Positions 41,201 to 59,425 of a DNA stretch of 64,000 nt are shown here, in pieces. A program made the position numbers and the translations under genes. The stretch comes from Phalacrocorax aristotelis (lineage: Eukaryota > Chordata > Aves > Suliformes > Phalacrocoracidae). Location: the NCBI RefSeq assembly GCF_949628215.1, contig NC_134288.1, positions 10,485,682 to 10,549,681 on the forward strand, in the 5' to 3' direction. Positions within the stretch are counted from its first letter, which is position 1. Each line of letters opens with the position of its first letter. A model generated the notes under the pieces. That model worked only from the letters and a program-made list of their open reading frames with translations, ran no database searches and was not told the DNA's origin.

Positions 41201-44116
41201 TTCTGTCCAGCACTTCCAGCTTTGAGTGTCTTTCTCGTTCTTTTTGTTTCTTATTTGCCCCTTTTGGGGTTTTTTTCTATTGTCCATGTTACTGGCGTCG
41301 TAAGGAAAGACTGGGAAGCTGTTCTGTTCTTCTGGTTTCAACTGAACTTGTTTGCAAACATGCAGTTTGGATAGAGAGTATCCATTAAGGCTAGTGACCT
41401 TCCATTAACCTGTGTCTAGTAGGTAAGTATCATCTACCACGTCAGGAGGTGGTGGATTTTGTCTGTTACAGCAGGATTTCACTTCTTGGAACAGCTGTTG
41501 GCAGCCAGAATCCCTACATTGAAGATAGAAACTTCACTAAAATTATGAACAGCACATACGTAAAGGTCTGTGCAATGGTACCTGCTTTAATGGTGTGATT
41601 TTATTTTTCAGTAACGTAAGCTTATGAATATATAGGTATTAAGAAAATTTAAATTCTGGTGAAGATTGTACCCCAGTGTTCTGCTGTAGTAGTATTTTTT
41701 GAAGTTAACATTGTTTGGTTTCCTCTGCCCCTTCTGATTTTTATCAGTGGAGCTGAACAGCCACAACTCCTTCCAAAAGCAGAGTTCCTCCAGTGAGGAA
41801 ATTCAAGTGAGCGGCTGTGCTTTCTGACTTAAATGGGGAAATGTACAGAATTAATTGGAAATGGGAGAAGTGATATTGCAGACAACATGTTAACTTTATG
41901 GTTTCCAGTGGTTTGTTCATGAATAAATACTGAATGCTTCATACTTGAAGTGGAATTAAAAGTCCTGCTGTTAGCCTGCTTTCAGATGCTAACAACGCTG
42001 AAATACTGTTGATACTGTCCATTGAATTAGGCCTCTGTCCCTTTATCGCTACAAGGCGGCTCTTTCCATCAGGGATCCGACAGATGCGATGCAGTGTTTT
42101 TACAAACCTCAGCTCCCTGTGCGCGCAGCGTCAGTAACCTCCACCCTCTGTCCTGCCGTACAGCTAAGCACGTTTTCTTGGAAAAATTGATCTTCCCCCT
42201 CCAGTTAAATTCTTTGCAGCATCTTGAGGCAGGGTCAGATGAAGTTTTAGTCCTCCTTCCCTGCTTTTGGCCACCAGCTCTGCCATCACCCTTTTTGGTG
42301 CTGGCATTCCTTGGGATGTTCTGTGAGTAATTTCCTAAACTGGCAGGGAACTACTCATTTTTCTCGGCTGTAATAATAGTTTGCCATTTTAATGAGTTAA
42401 ATACAACTTATAGAAGGGTCAGCAGACCTGGCAGAAACTCAGATATCACCAGATTCATGAAACTTGACAGGATTATTTTGGGAAGCTAAAAACAAAATTA
42501 GCCTTTCTAAGGTTCAATTTACCATTGATGTATTTAAAATGCTACGGCTGGCTTCCCTATATAACCTATCAGGTTTAATATAAGTCTTTTCAGCAAGGTG
42601 GTGCAAATTATACTTACCTAGTCATGCTGGAAACAGTTGCATCTTCTGGTAAAGCTGACTAATGCAGGATATTCTGGTACACAGATGGTTAAACAGTGTG
42701 CTGTTTAATCCAGGGGATTACCTTTCTTCAGAGCCTTCGGAGAGAAACCTCTTCAGGGCATCCTGCTTGGTTAGAATATGTAGCAGATGGCTTGTTGCTG
42801 CTGAATACAAGACTTTTTTAAAAATACAGAGCAGCTTTCAGTACTGTGAATTAGAGCCACTTGTAAAAACAGTAGGATAGATAATATCCTGGTTTATGGA
42901 GTGCTCTGAACTTAAATAACTTGCACTTTTATTGTCTGTTTCATATTTAAAAAGCCAAAGGTTATGTTCCTAGGTATAATACTCTTCTGTTCCCTTAAAT
43001 AACAAGCTTCCCAGATGAATTCCCATTACCACCTTGTCCTCCACTCTTCTGCCAAGGCCAACGTGTTCAATACATGCCAGTATTGAAAAACAGACACCTC
43101 ATTCCACCGAACTCCAGATACCCTGAGCTGTTCGGATTGAAGCGATTAAAGATAGCAGCAGCGTGGAATTTTATTCCTGCGTCTGTCTTTATTCTTGATG
43201 GGCAGCCTGCGGACTGATAGACATTGCCTGGATCAAATTGAATTTATTTTTATTAAACAGATTGGCCCTAATTTAACAGCGGAGATTTTATTAGGCAGCA
43301 CATAGTGTATACCTGTGATCTGCAGCATCTGTGCACCAAAGGCATGTTGGATTGATTTTTTAAAGGAAGTTTGTTACGCCTGAACAGAGCTGCAGACTTT
43401 AAACAACACAAATGTTCATAATGCCCTTGAAGCTCCAGTTTGAAGCAATCCCTTTGGAAGATCTAAATTACCGTGTACAGTTTCAACCAGGATGCTATTT
43501 CCCCCCACCCCCCAGTCTTCAGATTAATCCCACAGGTCCCTGGCAAAGCGCAGTAGTGATAGACGCTCCCCTTGGCTGGCTGCTGCTGACAGGTGACCAG
43601 CATGATAGAGCTGCAGGAACGTATCGTAGGGAGGCTGCAAGGAAGTGGTGGTGGTCGGAGAGCAGGAGAAGCTGCGTGGGGGAGCCAGGACGGCCGTCAG
43701 AGCAGGCCTGTGCGATTAGCTAGATTACCAGATAGACATCAGGATCATCAGTCATTGACCTCAGCAGTGGGACTGCTTGGGTGGAGGGGGCTGGGAGGCT
43801 GTGGCCAGGTTCACCTGTAGCTGTGGATGGGAAAAGGCTGTTGCAGAGGGTTCTGCCTGGTGTATCCCTGGGTGCGGGATTTCTTTCCTGATTTTTTTTT
43901 TTCCCTTTTACTGAATGAGATTGTGCCCAAATCAGTGAATCAGTTGAATTGTGTCTGCAAAACTCAATAATTTTCCTCTCTCACAGAAACCTTTTGGTAG
44001 CTGAACAGTATTCTTCAAAAGAAATAAGATATTTTCTCTCACTATGCACATATTCACCTTCCAGATTTGGGGTGTATTTTGAATTCGTAGCCAAAGCATG
44101 AGGATTTAGACCTTTT

Positions 44117-44134
44117 ATTATTATTAATAATAAT
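44117..44134. repeat. 18-bp perfect AT palindrome
   Basis: ATTATTATTAATAATAAT reads the same on both strands. It is a simple-sequence inverted repeat in DNAJC5 intron 1, with no evident function. Confidence 0.9.
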
Positions 44135-45550
44135 GTATGGCTTCCTTTTTAGGTAGCCTTTAATTAAACTTACCAGAGCTGTCAATGACCACTTGAAGGA
44201 AATACGATGAGAGTTTCCTACTTTAGCTGGTGTACTCCAGTCAAAGAAGCTGGACGCAGTGCCCAGTGTTAAACTGATCTAAAGTTGGAGAGGCCAAATG
44301 CAGAGGAGTAGTGAACAGTACGCTCTGAGATGAACAAGAAAGTCACAATGGCTATATCCACATCTTCGCCACCTAGTCACGCTTGTACAGGCATGACAAT
44401 ACCCACGTGTTGGTACAAACAGAACTGTGTTTCTTGTGAAGCGTACCAGCATTATGAGGTCATACCAAGAACCAGGCAGTGCAAGATGCCATGTCTGAGA
44501 GTATTTCTTTCAGGTAGCCTTTTAAAAGCCAAAGTTATTAACTTTGTTATATAAGATAAAGGGTTAAATTAGAAAAGTCTGGTGCTTTAAATATCTTTTT
44601 CAAAGACTACATAATCTGGTGTAGGCTAACTGTAATGACATAATCCAAAAATAGCCAATAGTCTTTCTCTTCGATGCTCATCCTTGCTGCAGTTCTGCAG
44701 CTAAGGAATGGCAACTGCTAATCTCCTCAGGATGTTAGAGGACATAACCATATCACTCCGTGGCATGGCACAGGGGAGACCTCTAGGGTCTTTCCCATTT
44801 GAATTTGGAGCAGGAGGTTAATTCACGTTCAAGTAGTATGATTTTAACTGTAATATATGTTAAATGTTTGAGCCATGACTTTAAATTATAAGAGATTTCC
44901 CCTATGTAAGTGGGCAGGCATTCCCTCTCTCATAGTGGGGTGCACAGACGTAGTCAAACAGGGTTTGTCTAAAGGATTCTGCTCAACCTGGTGACAGTGA
45001 TGAGATGGGAGGCTGGGGTGTTGGAGCGTGCGTGGAGGTTTTATAAATTTTTTTAATGTAACAGAACGTATGCAATTGAAAATACAAATGAAATTGCGTA
45101 CTCCTGTGCAAGTGTGGTACAAAAAGACAGACTTAATGTAATAGCAACCTATCTGTTGTCAAGTTGTTTTTATAGGTATTATCACAAATAAATTATCTTA
45201 ATATTGAGACTAAGAAAGAAGATGGAGCAGCTTTAAGGATGTTTATGCAGTACATATCTATAGCTATACCTCAGCTCTTGATTTTGGGTTTTTGGAAAGA
45301 AGAGTTGAGTATGTACAGCAGTGATTCTAGGGTGCCTGTGTTGTGCTGAAAATGCAGTAGTTGCTTTCACTGATAATTAACTGAGTTTTGTAACTTTTTA
45401 ACTTCCACATAAGTTAATAGTCTTCTCAAAGCACATTTAAACCTTACAAAAGATGAATTTTCACACGCAAGCTCTGTTTTCAAGGGTGATTTGACTACTG
45501 AGGTCTGTGTTCTTTTTTGTTTAAGTATATCTTAACCTCTTTTTTGGCAG

Positions 45551-50510
<4,960 letters not shown>

Positions 50511-53500
50511 GTTAAGGAAACACTGTAATTAGAATGGATAAAAAAAAAAAAAACATGGCCAACTCAACATTAGAATCATGAACATTAGAAGTAGGGAATG
50601 GGGAGGGGGAATAATTCTGCCACAGTAAGACGGCAGCTTTCCAACCTGCCGAAAATATTTTGTAATCCCTTCAGCCTTTTGTCACCTTTCAGTGTCGTAT
50701 CTTGATGATACGTGAAGTGCTGTAGCATGCAGTATTTAAAGCAGTTTAGCTACGGTCTTATTTGTTTCCTTTCTTTTTTTTTGTTCCCTTTTTTTTTTAT
50801 AGCATGTATGGAGTTATGTTAAATGTCTGTGGTGTAATGTATTGAGTTGTCACAGTATAAGTGTGATGGAGACATTCTGCATTCTAAGCAGTGCTACTGG
50901 CCTAAAAATGAGATTTAAAAAGAAAAAATTTCACAGAAGCCACCATTCTTCCATACAGCTGAGCTGTCGAAGACCTTTAAAAGTTCATGATTTTCATTTG
51001 AGTGCAACAAACCAGTTCTTTTATTCCTTCTTCTATTCCTATGTTATCTAAGCAAGTTTACAAAGCCAAGAACCAAAAAATGCCAGTCCTGCAGAGCTGG
51101 AGTTCTCTTTAATGCTGGTGTTCAGCTTAAATAAATCTACCTTGAAAAATAAGAAGGGAGAGTTTCCAATCTTTGAACAGCAATTTATGTGTAAGGCGAT
51201 CTTCAGTGACAACATAACCGCAAACTGTAGTTTGTCACAAAACCAACGGTGAATGGGTTTGTTCGGTGGTGGCAGTGGGATTTTAACTTCAAGCACGATT
51301 CTGTTTTGGTTTGAGTTCAGTCATTTTCCTGAATTGCTAAAGACCAAATAGTGCAGCTTTTTTTTTGAATGCATGAGAATCTTAAAGTGAAACTGGTTAA
51401 TTGGTTTTTCACTGAGCAAGTGAGTAAAACGCAGACAGCAGGCAACAGCGTAAATGTTTAGAAAAAACTGGGTTTTAAACACTTGTTCTAATAATTTGAG
51501 ATAGTGATAGACAAATGGGGTATTGTGTGTCCTTTTTTTTAAAGCTTTTATAATATGCTGTCTCTGATTTTCTCATGAACGTCTTTGTGGAGTACTTATG
51601 GCTTTTTAAGAACACACCTTTGTGTTTATATTGTGTAATTTGCACATTGTCTTGCATTTAGACTTGTTTACACCAATGTGTTTCTTTTCCTCAGAACAAC
51701 TATGAGGAAACCATTGAAAGGTTTCCTGTACTATTTTGAAACCAAATCACATTCAATACTGCTCTAGAAATGCAGTTTATTGTGATTTAACTGTTAACAA
51801 AGCATTTTAGGCAGCTGCTGAATTGCTGGTATATTTTGTTGTTAATAATCTTGTTTTAGATGACATGGAGTCAGGATCTAGAACAGCTACCAGAGAACCT
51901 ACACTTGGTACTTTTAGCAGTTAATTACAGCCTCTTTAATTTTGATCTTTGTGGTTTTATATCACAATGCCTCTACCGTCCTTTGTATCCCCCATCTCCC
52001 CTTTTCATTTTTCACCTATTTCTGTCGAGAGGCTATTTACAGCCTTCCACCTGGTGTTTGCTTTGAAGGTCTTTCATGCTGCTCTGTTACGAGATCCAGG
52101 TGTTACTTTTGAATGGGGTAAAGCACTGTCGGTCTGCAAGAAAACCGTCAGAAAATGAAGGTGACTCTCCTGCCAGAGGATTGTTCTGAATATATTTTCA
52201 CACTATGTTTGCATGAGCTGAAAATGATGGAGCGCATAAAATCTGACGTGAATCTGTGTTAAACATGCTGGGTAGAAGAAAACGTGCTTAACACGGTCTC
52301 AATGCTAAGTGAGGGACGTTTGCAAAATCAGACTTCCCTGTAGCTGTTGGTACAAGCACATGTTTGTTGCCTGCATGTGAGCTTGTTGCAAATAAGCATG
52401 CTTGTGTTACCACATCAGGTCCCAAAAATTCAGAAAGAAATGTTACTCTTAATTAACTGGCTAGATCTCAGTAGCACGCTTGTTGAGTCATTTCTTCCTC
52501 GTTGATCGTTCTTTTAGACATGAAACTTGGTGGTACTGGAAGATACTTTTGTCTGGAAAACTCTCTTGGGTGGTTTTGAGGACAGTCGCGTCTGATTTGG
52601 TTTGAGGTCCTTATTTAACTAAAGTCTTTGTGTGACCCCTTGGAATGAAAAGCAATCTTTAGGCTTAAAAAAATAACATCACATTGGCTGTCCTTACAGA
52701 CTTTGCCTGAAGCCTGTTCTTGATGTCAAATTGCACGCTGGAATATACTTGAATATCTGCAGGCTTTGTCCCCTAAAACCTCGCTGTTTGCAACTGCCCT
52801 TATCTGTGCAAATATATTCTTGGTTAAAAAAAATAAATAGTGCTAGACATTTGGTAAACGAGCATAGTTGATCAGAGTGACGCAGTAGAACGAGGAAAAG
52901 GCTGTTTCCCATGCACTGTAGTTTGTTATACTCCGTGGCCCCTTGTTCATCTAGACGGGCAACACAAAGCCAGTTGTTTCAGTTGTTGCTGCAGCTGTGA
53001 CCCAATGACGCTGGGGGCTGGATGTTGGTGTTAATTTGGAGTAATACTCTTGTTTCTTAACACCTCTGGGCTACTTCCACTGAACTAGAAAGGCTGGGAG
53101 GAGGTTGTGGCTCTGGGGAGGTGTGTAACACACCTGGAGTCGCTCCGCAGGCTCCTGATGGCAGAACCGAAATGCGGGCAGCAAATGAGGATTAGAGGCG
53201 ATACCGTTATCAGTGTTTCCCGCTGCTTGGGAGAAGATGACATTGAGGATAAATTTGCTGTTTTAGCAAGGCATGGGTTTGAGAGAGACTGCCTTCCTTT
53301 CATCTGTGTCTGTGGGTGGTGTGTGAATAGTAAATTAGTCTGTATGCTGTTATATGCCAGAATGATGTTGGATGCTCCAAGGGAGACTACTCTGAGATCA
53401 CAGTTACAGGGAATGACGGGAAAACATGTTTTTAGATGCATATTCATGGTTTTGGAAACTTTTAAGTTTGTCTATTTTACTCTATAGTCTCTGACTTCAA

Positions 53501-55668
53501 GATTGTTGAGTATTAATGCAGTTGGTGAAGTATATAAGAAAGCAGTTTAAACATTGTTTTTTTAAAACAACTTGTGTAATTGGAAGGTAAGTAGGTTAAT
53601 GCCCACTGTTTTTCTGCTCTTGTAGGTAAGGTACAGGAGTATCCTGGGCTCTAACACCAGTTGCACTTCGAAAAGGCCATGTTGAATCCTAGTGAATGCA
53701 AAGTTGTATTGGAAATAATGGTTTAAAATCTGGTGCAGAAGATTGCTCAGCAGATCTGAGCTTGGGCGGATGGAGCTGCAGTGTCCCCACCAGAGCTGCA
53801 GTAGCATAGTGTTGCAGGCACTGCAGCCCCTTACCTGGCTTACATGCAGAATGTTTCCTTCCAGAATTAAACCTGAGCACTCTTGATCTCTGTTCAGTGT
53901 GTTGCCGGAATCAAAACTTGAGCTTTGGGTTTTCATTTTGTGTTTTTTGTTTGTTTGTTTTGATGGGATATTTTGGCTGGGTTTTGGTTTTTTTGTTTTG
54001 TTTCTTAAGAGCTGTATAATTTTTCACAAGTTGTCCAGGACCTCCATTTCAGTAGTTCAGCCACCTCCATCTAGCTCATCGAACCTCTTCAGCACCAATT
54101 TTCTTAGCACTTGTAGCTCCTCCTGATGAGGAGAAGTATCGGGGAGAATCTGATCTGGAGAGCTTCCACTGGCTGGTGTTAAGGACCACTGACTTTATTC
54201 CCAAGCTGTGTTGCGTGGAGAGCCATTTGTAGCTTAGGGTGAGCAGGGAAAGCTACTGCCTCGCTCAGAGCGTGCTGAGGTACCATCCCTCCTGGCCGCA
54301 GCCGAGCTGCTGGAGGAGGAGGTGCTGCTGGACCTGTGGTGTCCCATCCTCCCTGGGGATGGAATCCCCAACGCACTGTAGTACAAGGAATTGTACGCTC
54401 CACTTGAAGTGACCGAAGGGGCACCGCACCTGTTAAATGCCAGTTTCATTTTGTTAGTGAAGTTTGTAGGAAATTCTTAAATATTTATCTGTATATAAAT
54501 TTGTTTATGTAAACCTCAGTGGTGTCTGATAGGGTTAGATTTCTGCTGGTTCCATGCAGTGATGTTTTAGAGCCATGTTACCTTTTTAGTCTTATTTTTA
54601 GATTTGTAATATTTTTAAACTGCTTTAGATATTAGTGCTCATAGTGTACTTAAAACATGATGCTCTTCGAGGTTTGGGTGAGCACAGCCTGCAGCCTGAG
54701 CAGGAACACCTGCTGAGGAGGAAGGCTTGAGCACGGAACTGAGAAATACCGAGTCCTGCAGCAGTGCTGTAGTCGGGGGAATAGAGTTTACAAAACCCTT
54801 CATGTCAGCCTATGAACACTACAGGTGTAACCAGGGCAGGAGCCTGACTGAAAATATATTTCTGTCCCATCTGTGAAGCGGTTGCGTTGTGTGGTGTAGG
54901 GGGACACCAGTGTGCTTTTGGGGGAGGTTCTATCAGAGCATTTGTACTGTATGCGCTCCTTGAGAGAGGTACCTGCTTTTCTCAGCTAGTTTGTGTCCTT
55001 CGGTGTTCTTGACATTTCCAGATAATTTAGGAAACGTGTTTGTGCTGCAGGCTTTCCTACCTGATGTGACTGGATATTGGCGTCATGTTGAACAGGAGAC
55101 TCTTGCAAGGTGGTCAGGGAGGCTTTTGGAGCCCCCACCTCATGTTCATAATTCTGGATGCTGTTTAAGTATGCATTAATCTTAGAGCACTGAAAAGTAA
55201 CCCCCCCCCAGTACAAGTGTTTATATTGTAAGGTCGGTATAAACTTAACATGCTTAATTATTTGATGCCGCTTCTCTGTATTATAGTGGAAATCATCTAG
55301 TTTGTAGCGTATCATTACACCAACAACTGCTTAAAATATCTTGAAAGAAATGTAACTGATAGCTAACAAGGTGGCAGGAAATTTGTCAGTGTTAAGTCCT
55401 GAAAGAACTGTGTGGTCTGCTCCACGTCCTGCGCTGGGAGGCTTATGTACTATCTGGGACTCGGCGAGACTGAAATTCCCATTTCCTTCCAAGAAGATGC
55501 TTTCTTTACAAGAAGAAACCGCGTGAAGGAAGGAGTCTGTCTGATGTTTGCACAAGCCAAATGCCATAAATCTGGAAGACAAACCTTCGTTTGGAAATCA
55601 AATGCCAACATTACATGCACAGTTATTTTTTTCTTGTTAAAAGGCTAGATGCTGGGAATTTCTGATGG

Positions 55669-55699
55669 TTATATATATATATATGTATGTATATGTATA
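55669..55699. repeat. (TA)n/(TATG)n microsatellite
   Basis: This is an alternating TA run continuing into TATGTATG. A related TATG-rich stretch occurs at 56179-56222. Both are simple sequence in the presumed DNAJC5 3' UTR. Confidence 0.85.
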
Positions 55700-57487
55700 G
55701 AGGAAGCTCTTATATAAAGTGGCCATTCATTCTCGAGTGCTGTTGTCTCTCTGCTCCCTTTCCCCCACAGCCAGCCACGTGGGTGTGCTCTTGCTGCCTG
55801 TGCATGGTTACTCATCATACCCTTCCAAAAATGTAACGATCTACTTGAATTCTGCGAGCTGTCCCCTGTCCCCGGCCCCTCCGGCCCGAGCTGGGCTTTG
55901 CCTGCTCCAGCTTTCCTTCGGAGGACAGAAGGGAAACCCAGTGGTAGCGAGGAGGGCAAGGGCCCAGCTCTGGAATGACTTGAACTTACATGGGCTGGTA
56001 CGTGGGGTGTTCTACGTGTGGTCGATGTGCTCATCGCTAGAGGTGTAATAGAACACACTGATTTGTTTTTTTTTCCTTATACTAGTTTTCACCACATTGT
56101 ACCTCCCCACAGCGGGGCTCGGTGAGCTCATAGAGCAAGGTCCAAGCCCTCGCTGGAGGCTTTGGGTTGCAACATCATGTGTGTGTCTGTATGTATATAT
56201 GCACATATGTATATATTTATACAACAGGTGTGCACCTAGTACTTGCTGCTGTTTTTCCTTTGGTGGTAAAAACATGAAATTTGGCTCCAAGTACTGCTAT
56301 GAACTCAGCCAGACAAGTGGACGGTGTGAGTTTTGTGTGTCCAGAATTGTGCTTTCTCCTTTCAGCTGCAGGAAAAAAAAAACAAAAACCCAAACAAGAT
56401 CTTTCAGGCTAAATGACTGGTGAAGGAAACGGTGGAAGAATCCTGTTGTATAAATAAATGGGCAATACAAGCGGGAGAGCTGTGCTGTTTGAAAAGGAAA
56501 AGCGATCTTCTACTCCCAAGGCCTTCCCTCCTTGCTTGAGTGAGTTTACACTTGAACAGCGTGGCGTGTTTGCAGTCGGTCCTGGTACTCAGTGTGCAGT
56601 GCTTGCCGGTTGGATTCGTAAGGGCTTGGAGTTACTGCGAGTCGTAAAACTGAAGTTAGGCAGTGATCTGTGTAAAGGCACGATGATTGTGGCCAGCGTA
56701 CGTGTGTACCGCCAGATCACTTCTAGTTGTGCTGGGTAGAGCCTGCAGCCGGCCCGCCTCGGGCTGTTGGCTCCAGGGGCTGTCGCCTGACATGCGAAAT
56801 GCAGGAACGAGGGAATGTTGGGGGGATTCCTTTCTCACTTACACGTTTGAAGTTCTGTTTGTGTCCGTCGCAGTAGATGAACTGCGAGGTTTGCCAAGTT
56901 CCAAACACTGGCTGTTCCCGCGTCGGGATGCGTGTCGCCTGAGCCGGTCGCCGTCAGCCCTTCCTTCCACTCCACCCCACCTTCGCCCGCTTTTCGGGGG
57001 CTGGGTGTCATGGTTTGGTTTGTGTTACCACAGACACCCAAGGTGGTTTGTGTTCGTTTTGCATGTGAGCAAGGCCCCGAACTAAGTAATTCATCGTTGG
57101 GTTTGGTTGTGTTGGCCTCTTTATGAAGCCTGAGGGAGCGGAGGATGCCGGGAGAGAACGCGTTTTGCACTGTACTTCAACTCGGGCGGGGCAGGGTGGG
57201 GGGAGCCCATCTTTAAAAGAAGAAAAAATTATAAAAAAACCACCCCCACAAACCACAATCGAAATATAAATGTATCTGAAAAGCAATTCTAATATAGACA
57301 TATATTTTGTTATGTTACTAAAGGACCATACTTTGAATTGTATGTAAGTAGATGTGGCTGTCTGAACTTTGTGGATTGTAACACTCGATACTACTGAGCT
57401 CCTGTACATACACGCAGTTACGGCAGAAGGATTTATTTTACGTTTTAGCATGGTAATTTGTGTATTGTATGTCTGAATAGAAACTAA

Positions 57488-57531
57488 AATAAAGATTGCT
57501 AAGTTATCTGAAACCACTGTTGTAAAATAAA
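57488..57531 (+). terminator. DNAJC5: Tandem poly(A) signals, distal end of DNAJC5
   Basis: There are two AATAAA hexamers (57488-57493 and 57526-57531), followed by a T-rich element. The sequence becomes GC-rich and unlike a 3' UTR after about 57560. This is the best candidate for the end of the long DNAJC5 transcript. Confidence 0.65.
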
Positions 57532-57550
57532 TGTTTTCAACGCAGAAATG

Positions 57551-59012
57551 CGCATTGGCTTTTTCTTTCCTTACCTCGGGTCTGTGCGGCCCGAGGGACC
57601 CGGTGCTGTGGGGCTGTGTGTGGAGTTGGGTGGGAGCTCAGAGAGGTCTCCAGCCTCCGCTGTCCCCTGGATGGGCACGTCGTGGTGCCCGACCACTCCT
57701 CAGCTCTGTGCCTGCAGGTGGGGGCCGGGTGCCTGCGGCAGGGAATGCAACTGCCCCCTTCTGCCTCCTCTTGCACCTGCCAGGGAGTCCCTGGCATTTT
57801 TTGAGCATTGAAGGCCAAAGACCTTTAAACGATGCCAGACCATGGCAGCTATTTGGTGCGTAAATACAAGTTATAGTTGCCAGGTGGTACAAGAAATGAT
57901 TGCGGGTCATGGGGGAAGGGGTGTGGGGCACTGACAGCTGCTCCAGCCTCGGTGCAGGTCTGTCTGCTTGCAGTAAAAACACCCATTTCCAAAGAAGCTG
58001 ATGATGGAGACTGGTTTTGCTCCTGGTCTTGGTGGTGGAGAGACAGAAACAAAGATGAGCAAAAAGTGTGCCGAAGGCTACTATGAGGCTTGTTTTCAAG
58101 CCAGGGCGGGGACTGAGGCAGCGTAAATCTGAGCACTGCACCTGCGTCTGGGGGGGATGAAAGGCTGCCCTTACTGCAAGGTGGCACCAGCGGCTTTTAC
58201 TACTCACGCAGCTTCCCCAGGATCATTCATTTTGAAGAGGTTAATTCCGCATTTGATGGAAATGCTCTGGAAGGAGGTAAGCACAAAACCGTGATGTTCC
58301 AGCTGGTGTATGCTCTCTGGCAGGACTCGCCCTGGTGTGACAGGTATGGCCTCAGCGTACCTGGGGGGCTGTGGCCCGTCCTGCCCCAACCCCTCGCCTT
58401 GCAGGACGGTCCCCTGGGGGCCGCTGTCTCCAACTGCCCTCCCCTCGTGCCAAAGCTCAGTTGTGTCCTGGAGCCATCTCAGCAGAGCACGTTGGTGGCT
58501 GAGGAGGGGCTCCCATCACACGGTGCTCTGCTGTGGAGTAGCCGTGGCTGGGGATGCCTGGCTGGAGCGCAGGCAGGGTGCAGCAAGCAAAATGCTCCCG
58601 CTGGCAGCCTGAGGTTGGACACATCCAGGCCCAGCAGGGACCCCTTTGGCTGCTTTTTGCTGGGGAAAGGTGTCCCATCATCAGGCACCTTCTGGCCGTT
58701 CTGCCCCCAGGGTGCTGCAGGATGGAGTGTGGTGGGTCTGGCCATTCACATCAAGTGACATTTTCTATTTGAGGCTTCTGGTTATCTTTTTATTGGCTGT
58801 TTCCCCCTCATAACAAATTAAACCCCTTTATGCGTTACTTTGGCATTTGTGTCATGGGCTTCTTGTGTGTATGAATTTAATCTTCATCCCAGCTCTCGAT
58901 GAAACCTGGTACCTGCATAGGGCCACTGATCATGGGCAGGCTCCTGGCTCCCACCCTGCAGCCAGGCTGTTTGTGGCATGGCTGAGGGCCGCTGCTGCCT
59001 GCCTACCTTCAA
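57551..59012. other. Intergenic spacer 3' of DNAJC5
   Basis: GC-moderate unique sequence. Open frames on both strands are short and overlapping, and none resembles a known family. Confidence 0.6.
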
Positions 59013-59425
59013 TTTCATAGAATCATAGAATGATTTGGGTTGGAAGGGACCTTTGGAGGCCATCTAGTCCAACCCCCTTGCAGTGAGCAGGGACGTCTTC
59101 AACTAGATCAGGCTGCTCAGAGCCCCATCCAACCTGGCCTTGAATGTTTCCAGGGATGGGACATTGACCACCTCTTGGGGCAACCTGGGCCAGTGTTTCA
59201 TCACCCTCATTGTAAAAAATGTCTTCCTTAAATCCAGTCTAAATCTACCCTCCTTTAGTTTAAAACCATCACCCCTTGTCCTGTCACAACAGGCCTTGCT
59301 AAAGAGGTTGCCCCCGTCTTTCCTATAGTCTCCCTTGAAGTACTGGAAGGCTGCAATAAGGTCTCCCCTGAGCCTTGTCTTCTCCAGGCTGAACAACCCC
59401 AACACTCTCAGCCTTGATTTCCCAT
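59013..59425 (-). mobile_element. CR1 LINE 3' fragment, minus strand
   Basis: On the + strand the copy starts with TTTCATAGAATCATAGAATG (the inverted CR1 tail). It then matches the intronic copy at 31827-32275 closely, for example through GTGAGCAGGGA, TCAGGCTGCTCAGAGCCCC and CTTGTCCTGTCACAACAGG. It ends near 59425. The minus-strand frame carries the end of ORF2 but runs into unrelated flank. It is a fossil 3' fragment. Confidence 0.95.

Larger units (their letters stand above)
22589..45550 (+). other. DNAJC5: DNAJC5 intron 1 (~23 kb)
   Basis: This is one long intron between the noncoding exon and the ATG exon. It opens with the rest of the CpG island and a G14 run at 22968-22981. It contains one minus-strand CR1 (31827-32275), scattered poly(T) and G/T tracts, and an 18-bp AT palindrome at 44117-44134. 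It is otherwise unique, mostly AT-rich sequence. None of its short open frames has supporting splice sites or a recognisable family. I see no tRNA, snoRNA-like or miRNA hairpin that I could defend. Confidence 0.8.
50511..57550 (+). other. DNAJC5: Probable DNAJC5 3' UTR (up to ~7 kb)
   Basis: No other gene begins before 57.5 kb. The stretch ends in a typical terminal 3' UTR block with AATAAA at 57488-57493 and again at 57526-57531. Earlier AATAAA hexamers near 51130 and 52830 could give shorter forms. It holds TA- and TG-rich microsatellites (55669-55699 and 56179-56222), a G/T tract near 53935-54005 and poly(T) runs. Mammalian DNAJC5 also has a multi-kilobase 3' UTR. Continuity of the transcript is inferred. 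Confidence 0.55.

Noticed and set aside
22589-45550. A mir-941-like hairpin cluster in DNAJC5 intron 1
   Set aside because: Human DNAJC5 intron 1 hosts this microRNA, which is known to be human-specific. I saw no comparable tandem hairpin array here.
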